The notes under the pieces: model-generated
Databases searched by the model: none
What the model was told of the DNA's origin: nothing
What the model saw: the letters and a program-made list of their open reading frames with translations, nothing else
Made by a program: the position numbers and the translations under genes
From: Pseudomonas alliivorans
GTDB taxonomy: Bacteria > Pseudomonadota > Gammaproteobacteria > Pseudomonadales > Pseudomonadaceae
Direction of reading: 5' to 3'
NCBI RefSeq assembly: GCF_017826695.1
Contig: NZ_JAFFZW010000014.1
Coordinates: 1 to 64,000, forward strand
Length of the DNA stretch: 64,000 nucleotides
In this document: one piece after another, positions 9,057 through 18,091 of the stretch
Layout: every line of letters begins with the position of its first letter
How positions within the stretch are numbered: the first letter of the stretch is position 1

Positions 9057-9917
9057 TCAGAGGTCGCGCATGACCCGAAAGCCCAGCCAGTCGCCACGCA
9101 CGTCCGGCTGGCGGCTGTTGCGGTTGCCGGAGCGCGAGAAGATCGGCGCTTCGGTCCAGTCGTTGCCGCGAATCATCTTCCAGGTGCAATCGCCTGCCAG
9201 CCAGGCACTGCCGTCGGTGGGCGCGCCGTTGTAGTTGCTGGTCTCGCAATCGGCGGTCCACTCGTACACGTTGCCGTGAGCATCGTAGATGCCGAAGTCG
9301 TTCGGGCTGTAGCTGCCCGCCGGAGCGGTGTAGCTGAAACCGTCTTCAGGGCCATAGGTATTGGCGTGCCTGGCGATGCCATAAGGCTTGCCTTCATCCA
9401 TCGGGAAGGGAAACGAGCCTTTGCTGCCGCCGCGTGCGGCGTATTCACGGGCCGCTTCGCTGACCATCCGGTACGACTTGCCGGTCTTCTTCGACAGCCA
9501 GGCGACGTAAGCCTTGGCTTCGTTCCAGTCCATGCACACCGCAGGCTGACGCGGACCCAGCGGATAGCGAGGCTTGCCCGCTTTGCATTCGCGTCCGGGA
9601 CGAGTATCGCCATCCGGCATTTTGTAACCGGAACTCTTGATGTAAGCGTCCCATTCGCCGCTCAGCACCTGAAAGCGGCTGATGGCGAAAGGCTTGGCGA
9701 AGGTCACATCGTGCATAGGGCCTTCGTCCGGCTGGCGACCCAGTTCCTCTTCCGGCGCGCCCATGGTGAAGGTGCCCGCAGGCAGCACGACCATCTCGGG
9801 ACAATCCTTGCAGTCCTTGAAGACGTTGCCAGCCTCGGGGGTTGCCGCCTGAGCGGTGCCGCTCAAGGACAGGCCCAGCAGCGAGGTCAGGGACAGGGTG
9901 AACAGCATCTTTTTCAT
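9057..9917 (-). CDS. pvdO: PvdO, periplasmic formylglycine-generating-enzyme-like oxidase of pyoverdine maturation
   Basis: A 286-residue exported protein. The ATG at 9917 (MKKMLFTLSLTSLLGL) is preferred over one six codons earlier, because a GAGG lies at good spacing and the signal peptide (cleavage after TAQA) then starts at residue 1. The rest is a formylglycine-generating/sulfatase-modifying domain: PEMVVLPAGTFTMGAP, MDWNEAKAYVAWLSKKTG, GNVYEWTADC, and GFRVMRDL at the end. In the characterised P. aeruginosa system PvdO oxidises dihydropyoverdine to the mature fluorescent chromophore. It sits between pvdN (57 bp upstream) and pvdE. Confidence 0.92.
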   Translation of the reverse strand: MKKMLFTLSLTSLLGLSLSGTAQAATPEAGNVFKDCKDCPEMVVLPAGTFTMGAPEEELGRQPDEGPMHDVTFAKPFAISRFQVLSGEWDAYIKSSGYKMPDGDTRPGRECKAGKPRYPLGPRQPAVCMDWNEAKAYVAWLSKKTGKSYRMVSEAAREYAARGGSKGSFPFPMDEGKPYGIARHANTYGPEDGFSYTAPAGSYSPNDFGIYDAHGNVYEWTADCETSNYNGAPTDGSAWLAGDCTWKMIRGNDWTEAPIFSRSGNRNSRQPDVRGDWLGFRVMRDL

Positions 9918-9974
9918 GACAGGCCTCAGTGGCAAAAAACGGAAAGCAGGTGATGCAGAACGAGTGTTCAGGCG

Positions 9975-11255
9975 TCAGGTGCGCTGGCTGAGCAGCGCCA
10001 TGAAGCGGTCGATTTCGGCTTCGCTGTTCAGCAGGCCCGGCGCGGTGCGTACCACCGGGCCGACATCGCGGCTGACCGCATCGACCACCATGCGGTTTTT
10101 CATCAGCCAGGCCGCTACGTCGTCGCTGGCCTGATCCTTGATTCTGAAAAAACTGAAGCCTGCCGACAGGGCCGGTTCCATCGGCGTGACCAGCTCGATA
10201 GCGCGCTGGGCCTGCAAACGTTCCTTCATGTAGCTGTTGAGCTGATGGATGCGCGCTTGCACGTCGGCCTTGCCCAGTTGCAGGTGCAACTCGAACGCCT
10301 TGTTCAACGCCCAGCGATGTTCGAACGAGTGGTAGCCACCCGGCGTCATGGTGGTGGCGAAATTGGTCGCTTCGGAGAAGGTCGGGATGGTCGGCGTGAG
10401 ATCAGTCATCTGTTCCGAACGGGCGCAGACGATTCCGGTGCCACGTGGGCCGAACATCCATTTGTGGGTGCCCGCCACAAAGTAATCGCACTTCATTTCC
10501 GGGAAATCCAGATTCTCCACCCCAAAGCCGTGCACGCCATCGACCACATAGATGATGCGGTCTTTGGCATCGCGGTTGCGATTGTGCTCTTCGACCAGAT
10601 CACCGATGGACCCGAGCGGCAGCTTCACGCCGCTGCCCGATTGCACCCAGGTCATGCCCAGTACGCGCGTGTTGGATTGAATGCTGCGGGCAATCGAGCC
10701 GATGATTTCGTCGGCCGAGACCTGCGCCGGATCCTTGAACAGGCGGATTCGGCGCACCTGAGTGCCGTCACGCTGCTGGCGGAAATTGAGGATGCTGCGG
10801 GCGCAGGAATGTTCGTGTTCAGTGGTGAGAATTTCCTGATCCGGCCGCAGGTGCAGGCCGCCGTAGATGATCGCCAGCCCTTCGGTGGTGCTGCCGGTCA
10901 GGGCGATCTGGCCGGGTTTGGCGTTCAGGTATCTGCCAGCCCAGACCCGCACATCATGTTCACGCAGCTCTGTTTCCTGCAGATCCCAATCCATTGCCAG
11001 TCCGGGATTGCGGTCGATGTGGGCGCGGTGTTGCTCGATGGCTTCGCGCACGGGTCTTGGGTGCGACGTCACCAGAAAGTTGGATAAGTGGATGTAGTCC
11101 GGATCCTGATTGAACAGCTGTTTCAGTGCGGTCCACTTGTCTGCGTCCACGGGGTCTGACGTGGCGGCCATAGCAGGCACCGTCAGGCTTGATCCGAGCG
11201 GCAGGGCGGCGGCCAGCAGTCCGGCCTGTTTGAGGAACGTTCTGCGATCAGTCAT
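9975..11255 (-). CDS. pvdN: PvdN, Tat-exported PLP enzyme modifying the pyoverdine side chain
   Basis: A 426-residue class V aminotransferase-fold protein. The ATG at 11255 overlaps the pvdM stop (ATGA) and gives a classical twin-arginine signal (DRRTFLKQAGLLAAALPLG). The PLP lysine is in GTHKWMFGPRGTG; other fold motifs include LTGSTTEGL and VDGVHGFGVENLDF. PvdN converts the glutamate side chain attached to the chromophore to succinamide in the periplasm of P. fluorescens. Coupled translation with pvdM and the adjacent pvdO fit a single maturation operon. Confidence 0.92.
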   Translation of the reverse strand: MTDRRTFLKQAGLLAAALPLGSSLTVPAMAATSDPVDADKWTALKQLFNQDPDYIHLSNFLVTSHPRPVREAIEQHRAHIDRNPGLAMDWDLQETELREHDVRVWAGRYLNAKPGQIALTGSTTEGLAIIYGGLHLRPDQEILTTEHEHSCARSILNFRQQRDGTQVRRIRLFKDPAQVSADEIIGSIARSIQSNTRVLGMTWVQSGSGVKLPLGSIGDLVEEHNRNRDAKDRIIYVVDGVHGFGVENLDFPEMKCDYFVAGTHKWMFGPRGTGIVCARSEQMTDLTPTIPTFSEATNFATTMTPGGYHSFEHRWALNKAFELHLQLGKADVQARIHQLNSYMKERLQAQRAIELVTPMEPALSAGFSFFRIKDQASDDVAAWLMKNRMVVDAVSRDVGPVVRTAPGLLNSEAEIDRFMALLSQRT

Positions 11256-12595
11256 GGCTGGGCCACCGCTTTTGCCGAGGCCTGCACCTGTTCCCAGACA
11301 CGCAGGAAGTTGCCGCCCCACAGCTTGGCAATGTCCGCTTCGGCGTAACCGCGTTCGATCAGTTCGGCGGTCACATTGCGGATCTCGCTGACGTCGTTGA
11401 AGCCTTTTACGCCGCCGCCGTCATTGAAGTCGGAACTGATACCGACATGGTCGATGCCGATCTTGCGCACGGTGTAGTCGATGGCGTTGACAAAATCCTT
11501 GACCGTGGCCTTGGGCTCTTCCTCGAGAATGGCGTACAGCTTGCTGGCGTAGGCACCGAAGCGCTGCTCTGGCCATACCGTAATGATCGCGTCGCCGGGC
11601 ATCAGCGCCATGGCCAGATTCGGCAACGGCGGCAGGTCGAATTCCTTGCGCAACGCATTGAGCTTGTCCTGGGTCTTCTGGCTCAAGGGCTTTAGGTAGG
11701 CGGGGAAGGCCACCACTTGCACCACGCCACCGCTTTGCTTGATCAGTTGCATTTCTTCGTCGCTGAGGTTGCGCGGAATGTCCACCAGCGCACGGGGGGC
11801 CGAGTGCGAGGCGACCATCGGCGTGCGGCTCAATTGGCTGACCTGTTCCAGCGCCTTGCTCGACATCTGCGACACGTCGATGATCACGCCCAGGTCGTTC
11901 AGGCGCTGCACCGCCTGTTTGCCGATTTCGGACAGACCGCCCAGTGCATCCGGCGTATCGTTCAGGAAGGGCAGCGGGCGCGACGAGTCCGCCCAGCTGT
12001 TGTTGCCGACGTAACTGAAACCGAACATGCGCATGCCCCGGGCAGTCCAGCGGTCCAGCGCATCGAGGTCATTGCCCAGCGGGTAGGCGTTGAGCATGCT
12101 GATGAAGATCGCGAACTTGCCTTCGCCCTGCAGGCGGCGCATGTCGTCAGGGGTGTAGGCGATGCCGACCTGATTCGGGAAGTCGCGAACCATGCCGGTG
12201 ATGATCTTGTAGCGCACCTCCTGCTGCTGACGCGCCTCGTCGACAAAGCCGGGTGTCGGGCGATGCGGTGCGTTGGGGCCGTTCCAGATTTCCGGCCAGC
12301 CGAATACCGTCAAGGCCGCGCCCGAGAGACGGCCGCGTGCAGTTTTCACCAGATCGAATTGCCCTGAGCCATCCTTGTCGGCTTCGTTACGCTCGCTGCC
12401 GAACTTCATCGGAACCGTGATGTGGCTGTCGAAGGAAATGATTCGCTCCTGAAGGTCTTCGGCCTGCTTCATGACCTTGACCGGGTAACCCGCTGGCGAC
12501 CCGTAATTCCAGGCCAGATAACCCGCACCTGCACTGATGGCCAGAGCCAGGGGCAGGCCGATGAAAAGAGCCTTTTTCCAACGCGGTTTTGTCAT
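11252..12595 (-). CDS. pvdM: PvdM, membrane dipeptidase-like protein of the pyoverdine locus
   Basis: A 447-residue protein of the renal dipeptidase (M19) family with an N-terminal membrane anchor or signal (residues about 10-30). Family features include ISFDSHITVP near the N-terminus, FGFSYVGNNSW, MVASHSAPRALVDIPRNL and GIDHVGISSDFNDGGGV. PvdM is required for the periplasmic tyrosinase and oxidation steps in other pseudomonads, although its exact reaction was less clear than those of its neighbours. It is the first gene of the pvdM-N-O-E unit. A PvdS box lies about 75 bp upstream and pvdP is divergent. Confidence 0.92.
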   Translation of the reverse strand: MTKPRWKKALFIGLPLALAISAGAGYLAWNYGSPAGYPVKVMKQAEDLQERIISFDSHITVPMKFGSERNEADKDGSGQFDLVKTARGRLSGAALTVFGWPEIWNGPNAPHRPTPGFVDEARQQQEVRYKIITGMVRDFPNQVGIAYTPDDMRRLQGEGKFAIFISMLNAYPLGNDLDALDRWTARGMRMFGFSYVGNNSWADSSRPLPFLNDTPDALGGLSEIGKQAVQRLNDLGVIIDVSQMSSKALEQVSQLSRTPMVASHSAPRALVDIPRNLSDEEMQLIKQSGGVVQVVAFPAYLKPLSQKTQDKLNALRKEFDLPPLPNLAMALMPGDAIITVWPEQRFGAYASKLYAILEEEPKATVKDFVNAIDYTVRKIGIDHVGISSDFNDGGGVKGFNDVSEIRNVTAELIERGYAEADIAKLWGGNFLRVWEQVQASAKAVAQP

Positions 12596-12668
12596 TGCCG
12601 TCTCGTTCAGGTGATCGGTGCAGGTCAGCCTTGCATGCAGGCAGCAGGGCCGTTGCTATCTGGGGAGA

Positions 12669-12692
12669 ACGAGCGGATGGCGGGAAAATTTA
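12669..12692 (-). promoter_or_regulatory. PvdS box driving pvdMNOE
   Basis: On the minus strand TAAAT-N16-CGT is exact and preceded by GC, the preferred context. It lies 74-97 bp upstream of the pvdM start. Together with the plus-strand box at 12849 it makes the pvdM/pvdP intergenic region a divergent PvdS promoter pair. Confidence 0.85.
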
Positions 12693-12717
12693 GCGGTGGT
12701 CTTGTCAGGCCGCGACT

Positions 12718-12775
12718 GATCGTGCCCATCGCTGCGCGTGGGCATGCAGGCCGTGACGCTCTGCGTCCCAAAAGG
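12718..12775. repeat. Short palindromic intergenic repeat (GATCGTGCCCA...GCGTGGGCA family)
   Basis: GATCGTGCCCATCGCTGCGC followed by GTGGGCA forms an imperfect palindrome, then GACGCTCTGCGTC. The same arrangement recurs at 42291-42387. It sits between the two PvdS promoters. The 322-bp gap 12596-12917 holds only this repeat and the two boxes. Confidence 0.6.
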
Positions 12776-12848
12776 CACAGACTGTGAATTCAGTGAGCCA
12801 GGCGCTCGGGCACGCTCAGTGCTCGTCCTGCCCAGGCGAGCCGCGAAG

Positions 12849-12872
12849 TAAATTTATGGCAAGGCTTTACGT
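12849..12872 (+). promoter_or_regulatory. PvdS box driving pvdP
   Basis: TAAAT, 16 bases, then CGT, exact to the iron-starvation consensus, 45 bp upstream of the pvdP start. Confidence 0.85.
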
Positions 12873-12917
12873 TCTAGCTGGATACCCGGTGTCTCGGGGG
12901 CTGTAACAGGTAGGGTA

Positions 12918-14552
12918 ATGACGATTTCTCGACGAGGTTTCATGGCAGGTCTGGCGCTCACCGGCGCGGCAGTACCGGCTGCCTGGTATGCACATCGGGA
13001 ACTCACCCGCGTCGAGGAGCCCATTACACCCGGCGAAGCCACCGCGGGCCCGGCCGACACGGCCACACAGCGTCTGGCCGACAAATTGCGCGGTGTCTGG
13101 GCGTTGCGCTTCGAGGGCCGCGATGCCGGATTGTGTGAGGCGCCGCTGCACGGCCTGGAAATGTTCCTCGACATCGCCCCGCGCGGCCGTGGAATACGCG
13201 GTTACATTGATACCGCCAACAACCTGCGCGGCGACGCAATGCCACGCTTTCGGGTGATCGGCGACCTGCAGCCGGCCAACGCCGCCACATTGTATCTGCG
13301 GGTCATGGACGGTCACGCAGGCAATGACCCGCGCAGCGATACCCCGGATTACGAGTTCAGCCTGATCCTCGATGAGGTGTGGGGCGGATTCGGCAATGCG
13401 GGCAGTGGCACCCTGAGTGGCCGTATCGAGCGCCTTGATCGACCGCTGGCCTTGCCGGAGCTGGAAAACCGGGTGATCGCGATCAGACAACTGTTTCCCG
13501 AGGCGCGGGAGCGGGTCAGCCTGACGCCTGAGTTTCATGCCTGGCTGATCTCCAAAGAGCACCGTCTGTTTCACCAGTTGTGGCATGCGTCCCGGGACAA
13601 GTGGCACAAACTGCCGACCGACAAGCAAGAAGCGTTGCGCGGGATTGGCTGGCAGCCAGGGCCGCGGGACAAGGAGCGCGATGCTCGCGGACCGTACAAG
13701 GATCGCAACGGCTCTGGCGTGGATTTCTTCTTCATGCACCGGCACATGCTGATTGAGGCGCGGCAGATTCAGAACCTGCCATCCTGGCCGCGTTTTCCGA
13801 TGCCGCAGCCGGAGCTTGAGCGTGACCGGCTGGGCTTTGCGCGTTACTTCGACAACCACGACGGCTGTTCACTGCCGCCGAACTGGCTGGCGCAGGGCGA
13901 TGAGGAATACACCCAACTGGTCAGCGACATCAAAAGCCCCGAGACCTATCACACGCATTTTCAGGTCTGGGAATCCCAGTACCGTGACCCGCGCTTTCTG
14001 TCGAAGCTGACGCTGGGGCAGTTCGGTTCGCAGGTCGAGCTGGAACTGCACGACTGGCTGCACATGCGCTGGGCCTCCGTGGCCCGCGACCCGGCCAACG
14101 GTCAGCCGGTGCCGATGGCGCGGCGTTCGGATGACTTTGCCGAGCGCTGGTTCGGGCCGGAAAATGATTTTCTGGCCGACCCGTTCTCATCCCATGTGAA
14201 CCCGGTGTTCTGGATGTTCCATGGCTGGATCGACGACCGTATCGATGACTGGTTCCGGGCACACGAACGGTTTCATCCCGGTGAGGTGAAGCGCCTTGAG
14301 GTCAACGGCGTGCCCTGGTTCGCGCCGGGTCGCTGGGTGGAAGTCAGCGACCCGTGGCTGGGGCCGGCTACCCACGGTTGCAGCACCACGCCGGGCCTGC
14401 AGGCCGGGACGTCGATGGAGATGGATCCGGAAGTCATGAAGCTTGCGCTGCGCATTACCTTCGCCGCCGATGACAAACTCGGCGACCTGGTCCGCCGTGT
14501 GCCGCGTCGGCCGTGGTATGCGCGCAATCTGTTGCCGGAGAAGTGGTTTTAA
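12918..14552 (+). CDS. pvdP: PvdP, periplasmic copper tyrosinase of pyoverdine chromophore formation
   Basis: A 544-residue protein starting with a twin-arginine signal (SRRGFMAGLALTGAAVPAAW). An N-terminal beta-barrel-like domain (about 50-200) precedes a tyrosinase domain with histidine clusters HRLFHQLWHASRDKWH, HRHMLIEAR and HVNPVFWMFHGWIDDRIDDW, the latter resembling the copper-B site. PvdP oxidises and cyclises the D-Tyr/Dab part of ferribactin to dihydropyoverdine, before PvdO. It is divergent from pvdM and has its own PvdS box. A REPIN follows the stop codon. Confidence 0.93.
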   Translation: MTISRRGFMAGLALTGAAVPAAWYAHRELTRVEEPITPGEATAGPADTATQRLADKLRGVWALRFEGRDAGLCEAPLHGLEMFLDIAPRGRGIRGYIDTANNLRGDAMPRFRVIGDLQPANAATLYLRVMDGHAGNDPRSDTPDYEFSLILDEVWGGFGNAGSGTLSGRIERLDRPLALPELENRVIAIRQLFPEARERVSLTPEFHAWLISKEHRLFHQLWHASRDKWHKLPTDKQEALRGIGWQPGPRDKERDARGPYKDRNGSGVDFFFMHRHMLIEARQIQNLPSWPRFPMPQPELERDRLGFARYFDNHDGCSLPPNWLAQGDEEYTQLVSDIKSPETYHTHFQVWESQYRDPRFLSKLTLGQFGSQVELELHDWLHMRWASVARDPANGQPVPMARRSDDFAERWFGPENDFLADPFSSHVNPVFWMFHGWIDDRIDDWFRAHERFHPGEVKRLEVNGVPWFAPGRWVEVSDPWLGPATHGCSTTPGLQAGTSMEMDPEVMKLALRITFAADDKLGDLVRRVPRRPWYARNLLPEKWF

Positions 14553-14586
14553 GCACCTGACTACTTCCTTGCAGTCAACATCGGCT

Positions 14587-14674
14587 TGTGGGAGGCGACT
14601 TGCCAGCGATGGCGTCAACTCAGTCACTGATAGGGCGCTTCAAAAACCGCATCGCCGGCAAGCCGCCTCCCACA
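14587..14674. repeat. REPIN between pvdP and opmQ
   Basis: GTGGGAGGCGACTTGCCAGC at the left and GCCGGCAAGCCGCCTCCCAC at the right form an inverted pair in the convergent gap between pvdP and opmQ. Confidence 0.85.
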
Positions 14675-14723
14675 GTCTGAATTGTGTTCCTTCAGGGGTA
14701 TCTGGACGCGTCTGCCATGCACG

Positions 14724-16127
14724 TCAGCGCACCTGCCACCCACCTCCCAACGCTTTGTACAGCGCAATACTGGCCTGCACCCTCGCCAGCCTCAACTGCA
14801 CGCTGACGTCCTGTGCCTGATACAACGTGCGCTGGGTTTCCAGCACGGTCAGCAGGTCTTCTGCGCCTTCCTGATAGCGACTCTGTGCGATGCGAAACGC
14901 GGTTTGTGCCTGTTTCAATTCTTCTTCGTGCCAGCCACGCTGTTGATCAAGACCGTCGATGCTGTTCAGGGCTTTTTCCACGTCGGCGAAACTGTTGATG
15001 ATCGCGCCGCGGTAGGTTTCCAGCAGCTCTTCCTGCCGCGCCGTGGCTCGGTCGCGTTCGGCCCCGAGGCGGCCGTTGTTGAAGATCGGGCCGACCAGAC
15101 CTGCCGCCAGACTGCTGAACGGTGCGCGCAGCCAGTCTTCAGCGCGGACCGATTCGGTACCGATGCGGGCACTCAGGGTCAGTGTGGGCAGCATCGCGGC
15201 GCGGGCGACCGTAACGTCGGCATGCGCGGCCGCCAGTTCGGCTTCGGCCTTGGCCAGGTCCGGGCGGCGGGTCAGAAGATCGCTGGGCACGCTGCTGCCG
15301 ATGTCCGGCCAGCTCAATGTGTCGAACGCCTGATTGCCGAGCCTGAGGTTCTGCACCGGCTGGCCCAGCAGGGCGGCGAGGGTGATCAACTGCTCGTTGG
15401 CCAGTTGTTGAAGGCGTGGCAGTTCGCGTTGCTGCGTGGCGACCAGATTCTTTTGCTGCGCCAGCTCCAGTGCCGTAGCCGAGCCTGAGTCGTAACGAGT
15501 CTGCACCAGGCGTAACACATTCTGCGCGTTGGCCAGGTTCAGCGCGGCAATACGGCCTTGCTCGCGGGCCGACAAGGTTTGCGCGTAGCGGTCGGCAACG
15601 TTGCCGAGCAGCGTCAGTTCCACGGTCGCCTGATCGAACTGGCTGGCACGCAGGCGCTGCACGGCGCTGTCGCGACCGGCCGCCACGCCGCCCCAGAAGT
15701 CCACCTCGTAACTGGCGGTCAGGGCGGCGGTAAACATGTCGGTGTTATTGTCGTCCGACGGGTTGGCCTTGCGGTCGCTGCTGCGCATGAACTTATTGCG
15801 TTCGCCACGCAGGTCGTAACCCAGTTCGGGCAACAGCGGCGCACCACCGATGATCGCCGTTGCCTGTGCCTGTCGCACTCGCGCCATGGCCGCGCCGACT
15901 TCATGGCTGTCACGACTGGCCTGTTCGATCAGGCGGTTGAGTTCCGGGCTGCCGAAGTGTTGCCACCAGCGGGCATCGTTGCGTTGAATCGCCGCGCTTT
16001 GCGCAAACGCCCAGGTTGGCGGTGGCTGGATGCCGCTGTCCGGGGCAGATACAGGCGTGCCGCAGGCGGCCAGCAACAGGCACGTGGTCAATAGCGTCAG
16101 GCGTGTTTTCATGGATTGATCATTCAT
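14724..16127 (-). CDS. opmQ: OpmQ, outer-membrane channel lipoprotein of the PvdRT-OpmQ pump
   Basis: A 467-residue RND-type outer-membrane factor. The ATG at 16127 overlaps the pvdT stop (ATGA); a second ATG five codons on (16112) would also retain the lipoprotein signal TLLTTCLLLAACG with lipobox LAAC. Two outer-membrane efflux repeats follow, with long heptad helices (ATVELTLLGNVADRYAQTLSA; VELAAAHADVTVARAA-like segments). It forms the outer-membrane duct for recycling or secretion of pyoverdine from the periplasm together with PvdR and PvdT, encoded immediately upstream. Confidence 0.92.
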   Translation of the reverse strand: MNDQSMKTRLTLLTTCLLLAACGTPVSAPDSGIQPPPTWAFAQSAAIQRNDARWWQHFGSPELNRLIEQASRDSHEVGAAMARVRQAQATAIIGGAPLLPELGYDLRGERNKFMRSSDRKANPSDDNNTDMFTAALTASYEVDFWGGVAAGRDSAVQRLRASQFDQATVELTLLGNVADRYAQTLSAREQGRIAALNLANAQNVLRLVQTRYDSGSATALELAQQKNLVATQQRELPRLQQLANEQLITLAALLGQPVQNLRLGNQAFDTLSWPDIGSSVPSDLLTRRPDLAKAEAELAAAHADVTVARAAMLPTLTLSARIGTESVRAEDWLRAPFSSLAAGLVGPIFNNGRLGAERDRATARQEELLETYRGAIINSFADVEKALNSIDGLDQQRGWHEEELKQAQTAFRIAQSRYQEGAEDLLTVLETQRTLYQAQDVSVQLRLARVQASIALYKALGGGWQVR

Positions 16128-18091
16128 TGACTGGTGAGGGCCGCAACCGGATCGAGGCGGGCCGCTTTGCGGGCGGGCATGAAGCCGAAGATCACCCCGG
16201 TGATCAGCGCGCAGCAAAAGGCCCCGGCGACCGCCGACAGCGAGAAGGCCACCGCGACCTTGCTCAGCAACAGCACCGCTCCCATGCCCAGCGCCAGCAC
16301 GATGCCGGCCAGACCTCCGACCACCGAGAGCATCACCGCTTCGGTAAGGAACTGGCGCAGAATGTCGCTCTGGCGTGCGCCGGTGGCCATGCGGATGCCG
16401 ATTTCACGGGTCCGCTCGCGCACGGTCATCAGCATGATGTTCATCACGCCAATGCCGCCGACCAGCAGCGAGATGGCGGCAATCGAGCCGAGCATCAACG
16501 ACAGCGTGTTCTGAGTGCGGGCCTCTGCCTGGATCATTGCCGCGTTATTGGTCAGCTCATAATCCGGCTTGCCATTGTGCAACTGATTCAGCAGGCCGCG
16601 GATCGCTGCTTCGGCCTGTTTGACGTTGTCGGCATCGCGGGTGGCGATGGTGATGTATTCAGGGTCCTGCGAGCCGAACAGGCGAATACTGGCCGCCGAA
16701 TAGGGAATCGCGATGCGGTTGTCGCTGTCCAGGTCACCCGAACTGGCGCCTTTTTCCTGAAGCACGCCGACCACCTGAAACGGTACGTTCTCGATCAGAA
16801 TGTACTGGCCGATGGGGTCGATACGCTCGCCGAACAGTTTCTGCCGAACCTTGTGTCCGATCACGGCCACTGCCGCTGCATTCTGTTCATCAGCCTCAGT
16901 GAAGTAACTGCCTTCCACCACCGGCCAGTTGAAGATCGCCGGAAAGTGCGTGTCGTTGCCACCCACGTAGCTGGAATGGTCGACATTACCGAAGCGCACA
17001 CCTGCCTGTCCGCCGTTGACCGGCATGATCATGCGTACCTCGGGCAGATCACCCAGCGCGGCGACCTCTTCAAGTGTGATGACGCCCTTCGGTGCGCGCG
17101 GACTGGGCGCCTTGCCGTTCAGGTAAATGATGTTGGAACCGAACGACGACATTTGCGCCATGACCTGACGCTTGCTGCCTTCGCCCACCGCCAGCATCAC
17201 CACCACCGAGGCTACGCCGATGACAATGCCCAGCAACGTCAGTGCAGTGCGAAAGCGATTGATCCACATCACTCGCCACGCTGCCTGAACGGCGTCGAGC
17301 AACTCGCCCCTCCACGCGCTGCGGGCATTGCTGCTCTGAGCCAGTCGCGCCTGCAGATCCACCGCTTGCAGTGCGCCCGTTGGCTGAGCATTCCCGACAG
17401 TCTCGCTGAGCGTATCGCTGACGATGCGCCCGTCGCTGATTTCGATGACGCGTCTGGCGCGGGCAGCGACGTCGCGGTCGTGGGTAATCAGAATGACGAC
17501 GTGGCCCTGACTGGCCAGCTCATCCAGCAATGTCATCACTTCCGCGCCACTGTGGCTGTCCAGCGCGCCGGTCGGTTCGTCAGCAAGGATGATGTGGCCG
17601 CCGTTCATCAAGGCGCGGGCGATGGACACCCGTTGTTGCTGGCCGCCGGACAGTTGATGCGGGCGATTGCCCGTACGCGAGCCAAGGCCCAGCCGTTCCA
17701 GCAGAGCGGCGGCGCGGGCATGGCGTTGCGCGGCGGGTGTGCCGGCATAGATCGCTGGCATCTCGACGTTTTCCTGGGCTGAGCCGGACGGAATCAGGTG
17801 ATAGCCCTGAAACACGAAGCCGAACGCCTCACGGCGCAGCCAGGCGAGTTCGTCACTGCCCAGTTCGGCGACGTTTTCGCCGGCAAACCGGTACTCGCCC
17901 GAGGTGGGCCGGTCCAGACAGCCCAGAATATTCATCAGTGTCGACTTGCCGGAACCGGACGCGCCGACAATCGCGACGAATTCTCCGGCATGAATCGACA
18001 GGTCGATGCCCTGCAGTACGTTGACCTGCGGACTGTCGCCTCCGCCGTAAGATTTGCGGATGGCCCGCAGGTCGATCAGCGGCGTCTGCAT
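16124..18091 (-). CDS. pvdT: PvdT, MacB-type ABC transporter of the PvdRT-OpmQ pump
   Basis: A 655-residue fusion of an N-terminal ATPase and a C-terminal four-helix permease, as in MacB. The ATPase has Walker A GASGSGKST, signature LSGGQQQRVSIARAL and Walker B IILADEPTGALD. After about residue 270 the first membrane helix (TALTLLGIVIGVASVVVMLAV) and a large periplasmic domain precede the last three helices, with the FtsX-like motif RTREIGIRMATGAR. Its ATG directly abuts the pvdR stop and its stop overlaps opmQ, so the three genes are translationally coupled. Function: export of periplasmic pyoverdine. Confidence 0.93.
   Translation of the reverse strand: MQTPLIDLRAIRKSYGGGDSPQVNVLQGIDLSIHAGEFVAIVGASGSGKSTLMNILGCLDRPTSGEYRFAGENVAELGSDELAWLRREAFGFVFQGYHLIPSGSAQENVEMPAIYAGTPAAQRHARAAALLERLGLGSRTGNRPHQLSGGQQQRVSIARALMNGGHIILADEPTGALDSHSGAEVMTLLDELASQGHVVILITHDRDVAARARRVIEISDGRIVSDTLSETVGNAQPTGALQAVDLQARLAQSSNARSAWRGELLDAVQAAWRVMWINRFRTALTLLGIVIGVASVVVMLAVGEGSKRQVMAQMSSFGSNIIYLNGKAPSPRAPKGVITLEEVAALGDLPEVRMIMPVNGGQAGVRFGNVDHSSYVGGNDTHFPAIFNWPVVEGSYFTEADEQNAAAVAVIGHKVRQKLFGERIDPIGQYILIENVPFQVVGVLQEKGASSGDLDSDNRIAIPYSAASIRLFGSQDPEYITIATRDADNVKQAEAAIRGLLNQLHNGKPDYELTNNAAMIQAEARTQNTLSLMLGSIAAISLLVGGIGVMNIMLMTVRERTREIGIRMATGARQSDILRQFLTEAVMLSVVGGLAGIVLALGMGAVLLLSKVAVAFSLSAVAGAFCCALITGVIFGFMPARKAARLDPVAALTSQ

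Noticed and set aside
16016..17782. 588-codon plus-strand frame opposite opmQ and pvdT
   Set aside because: pvdT motifs are intact on the minus strand; the other frame is a composition shadow.
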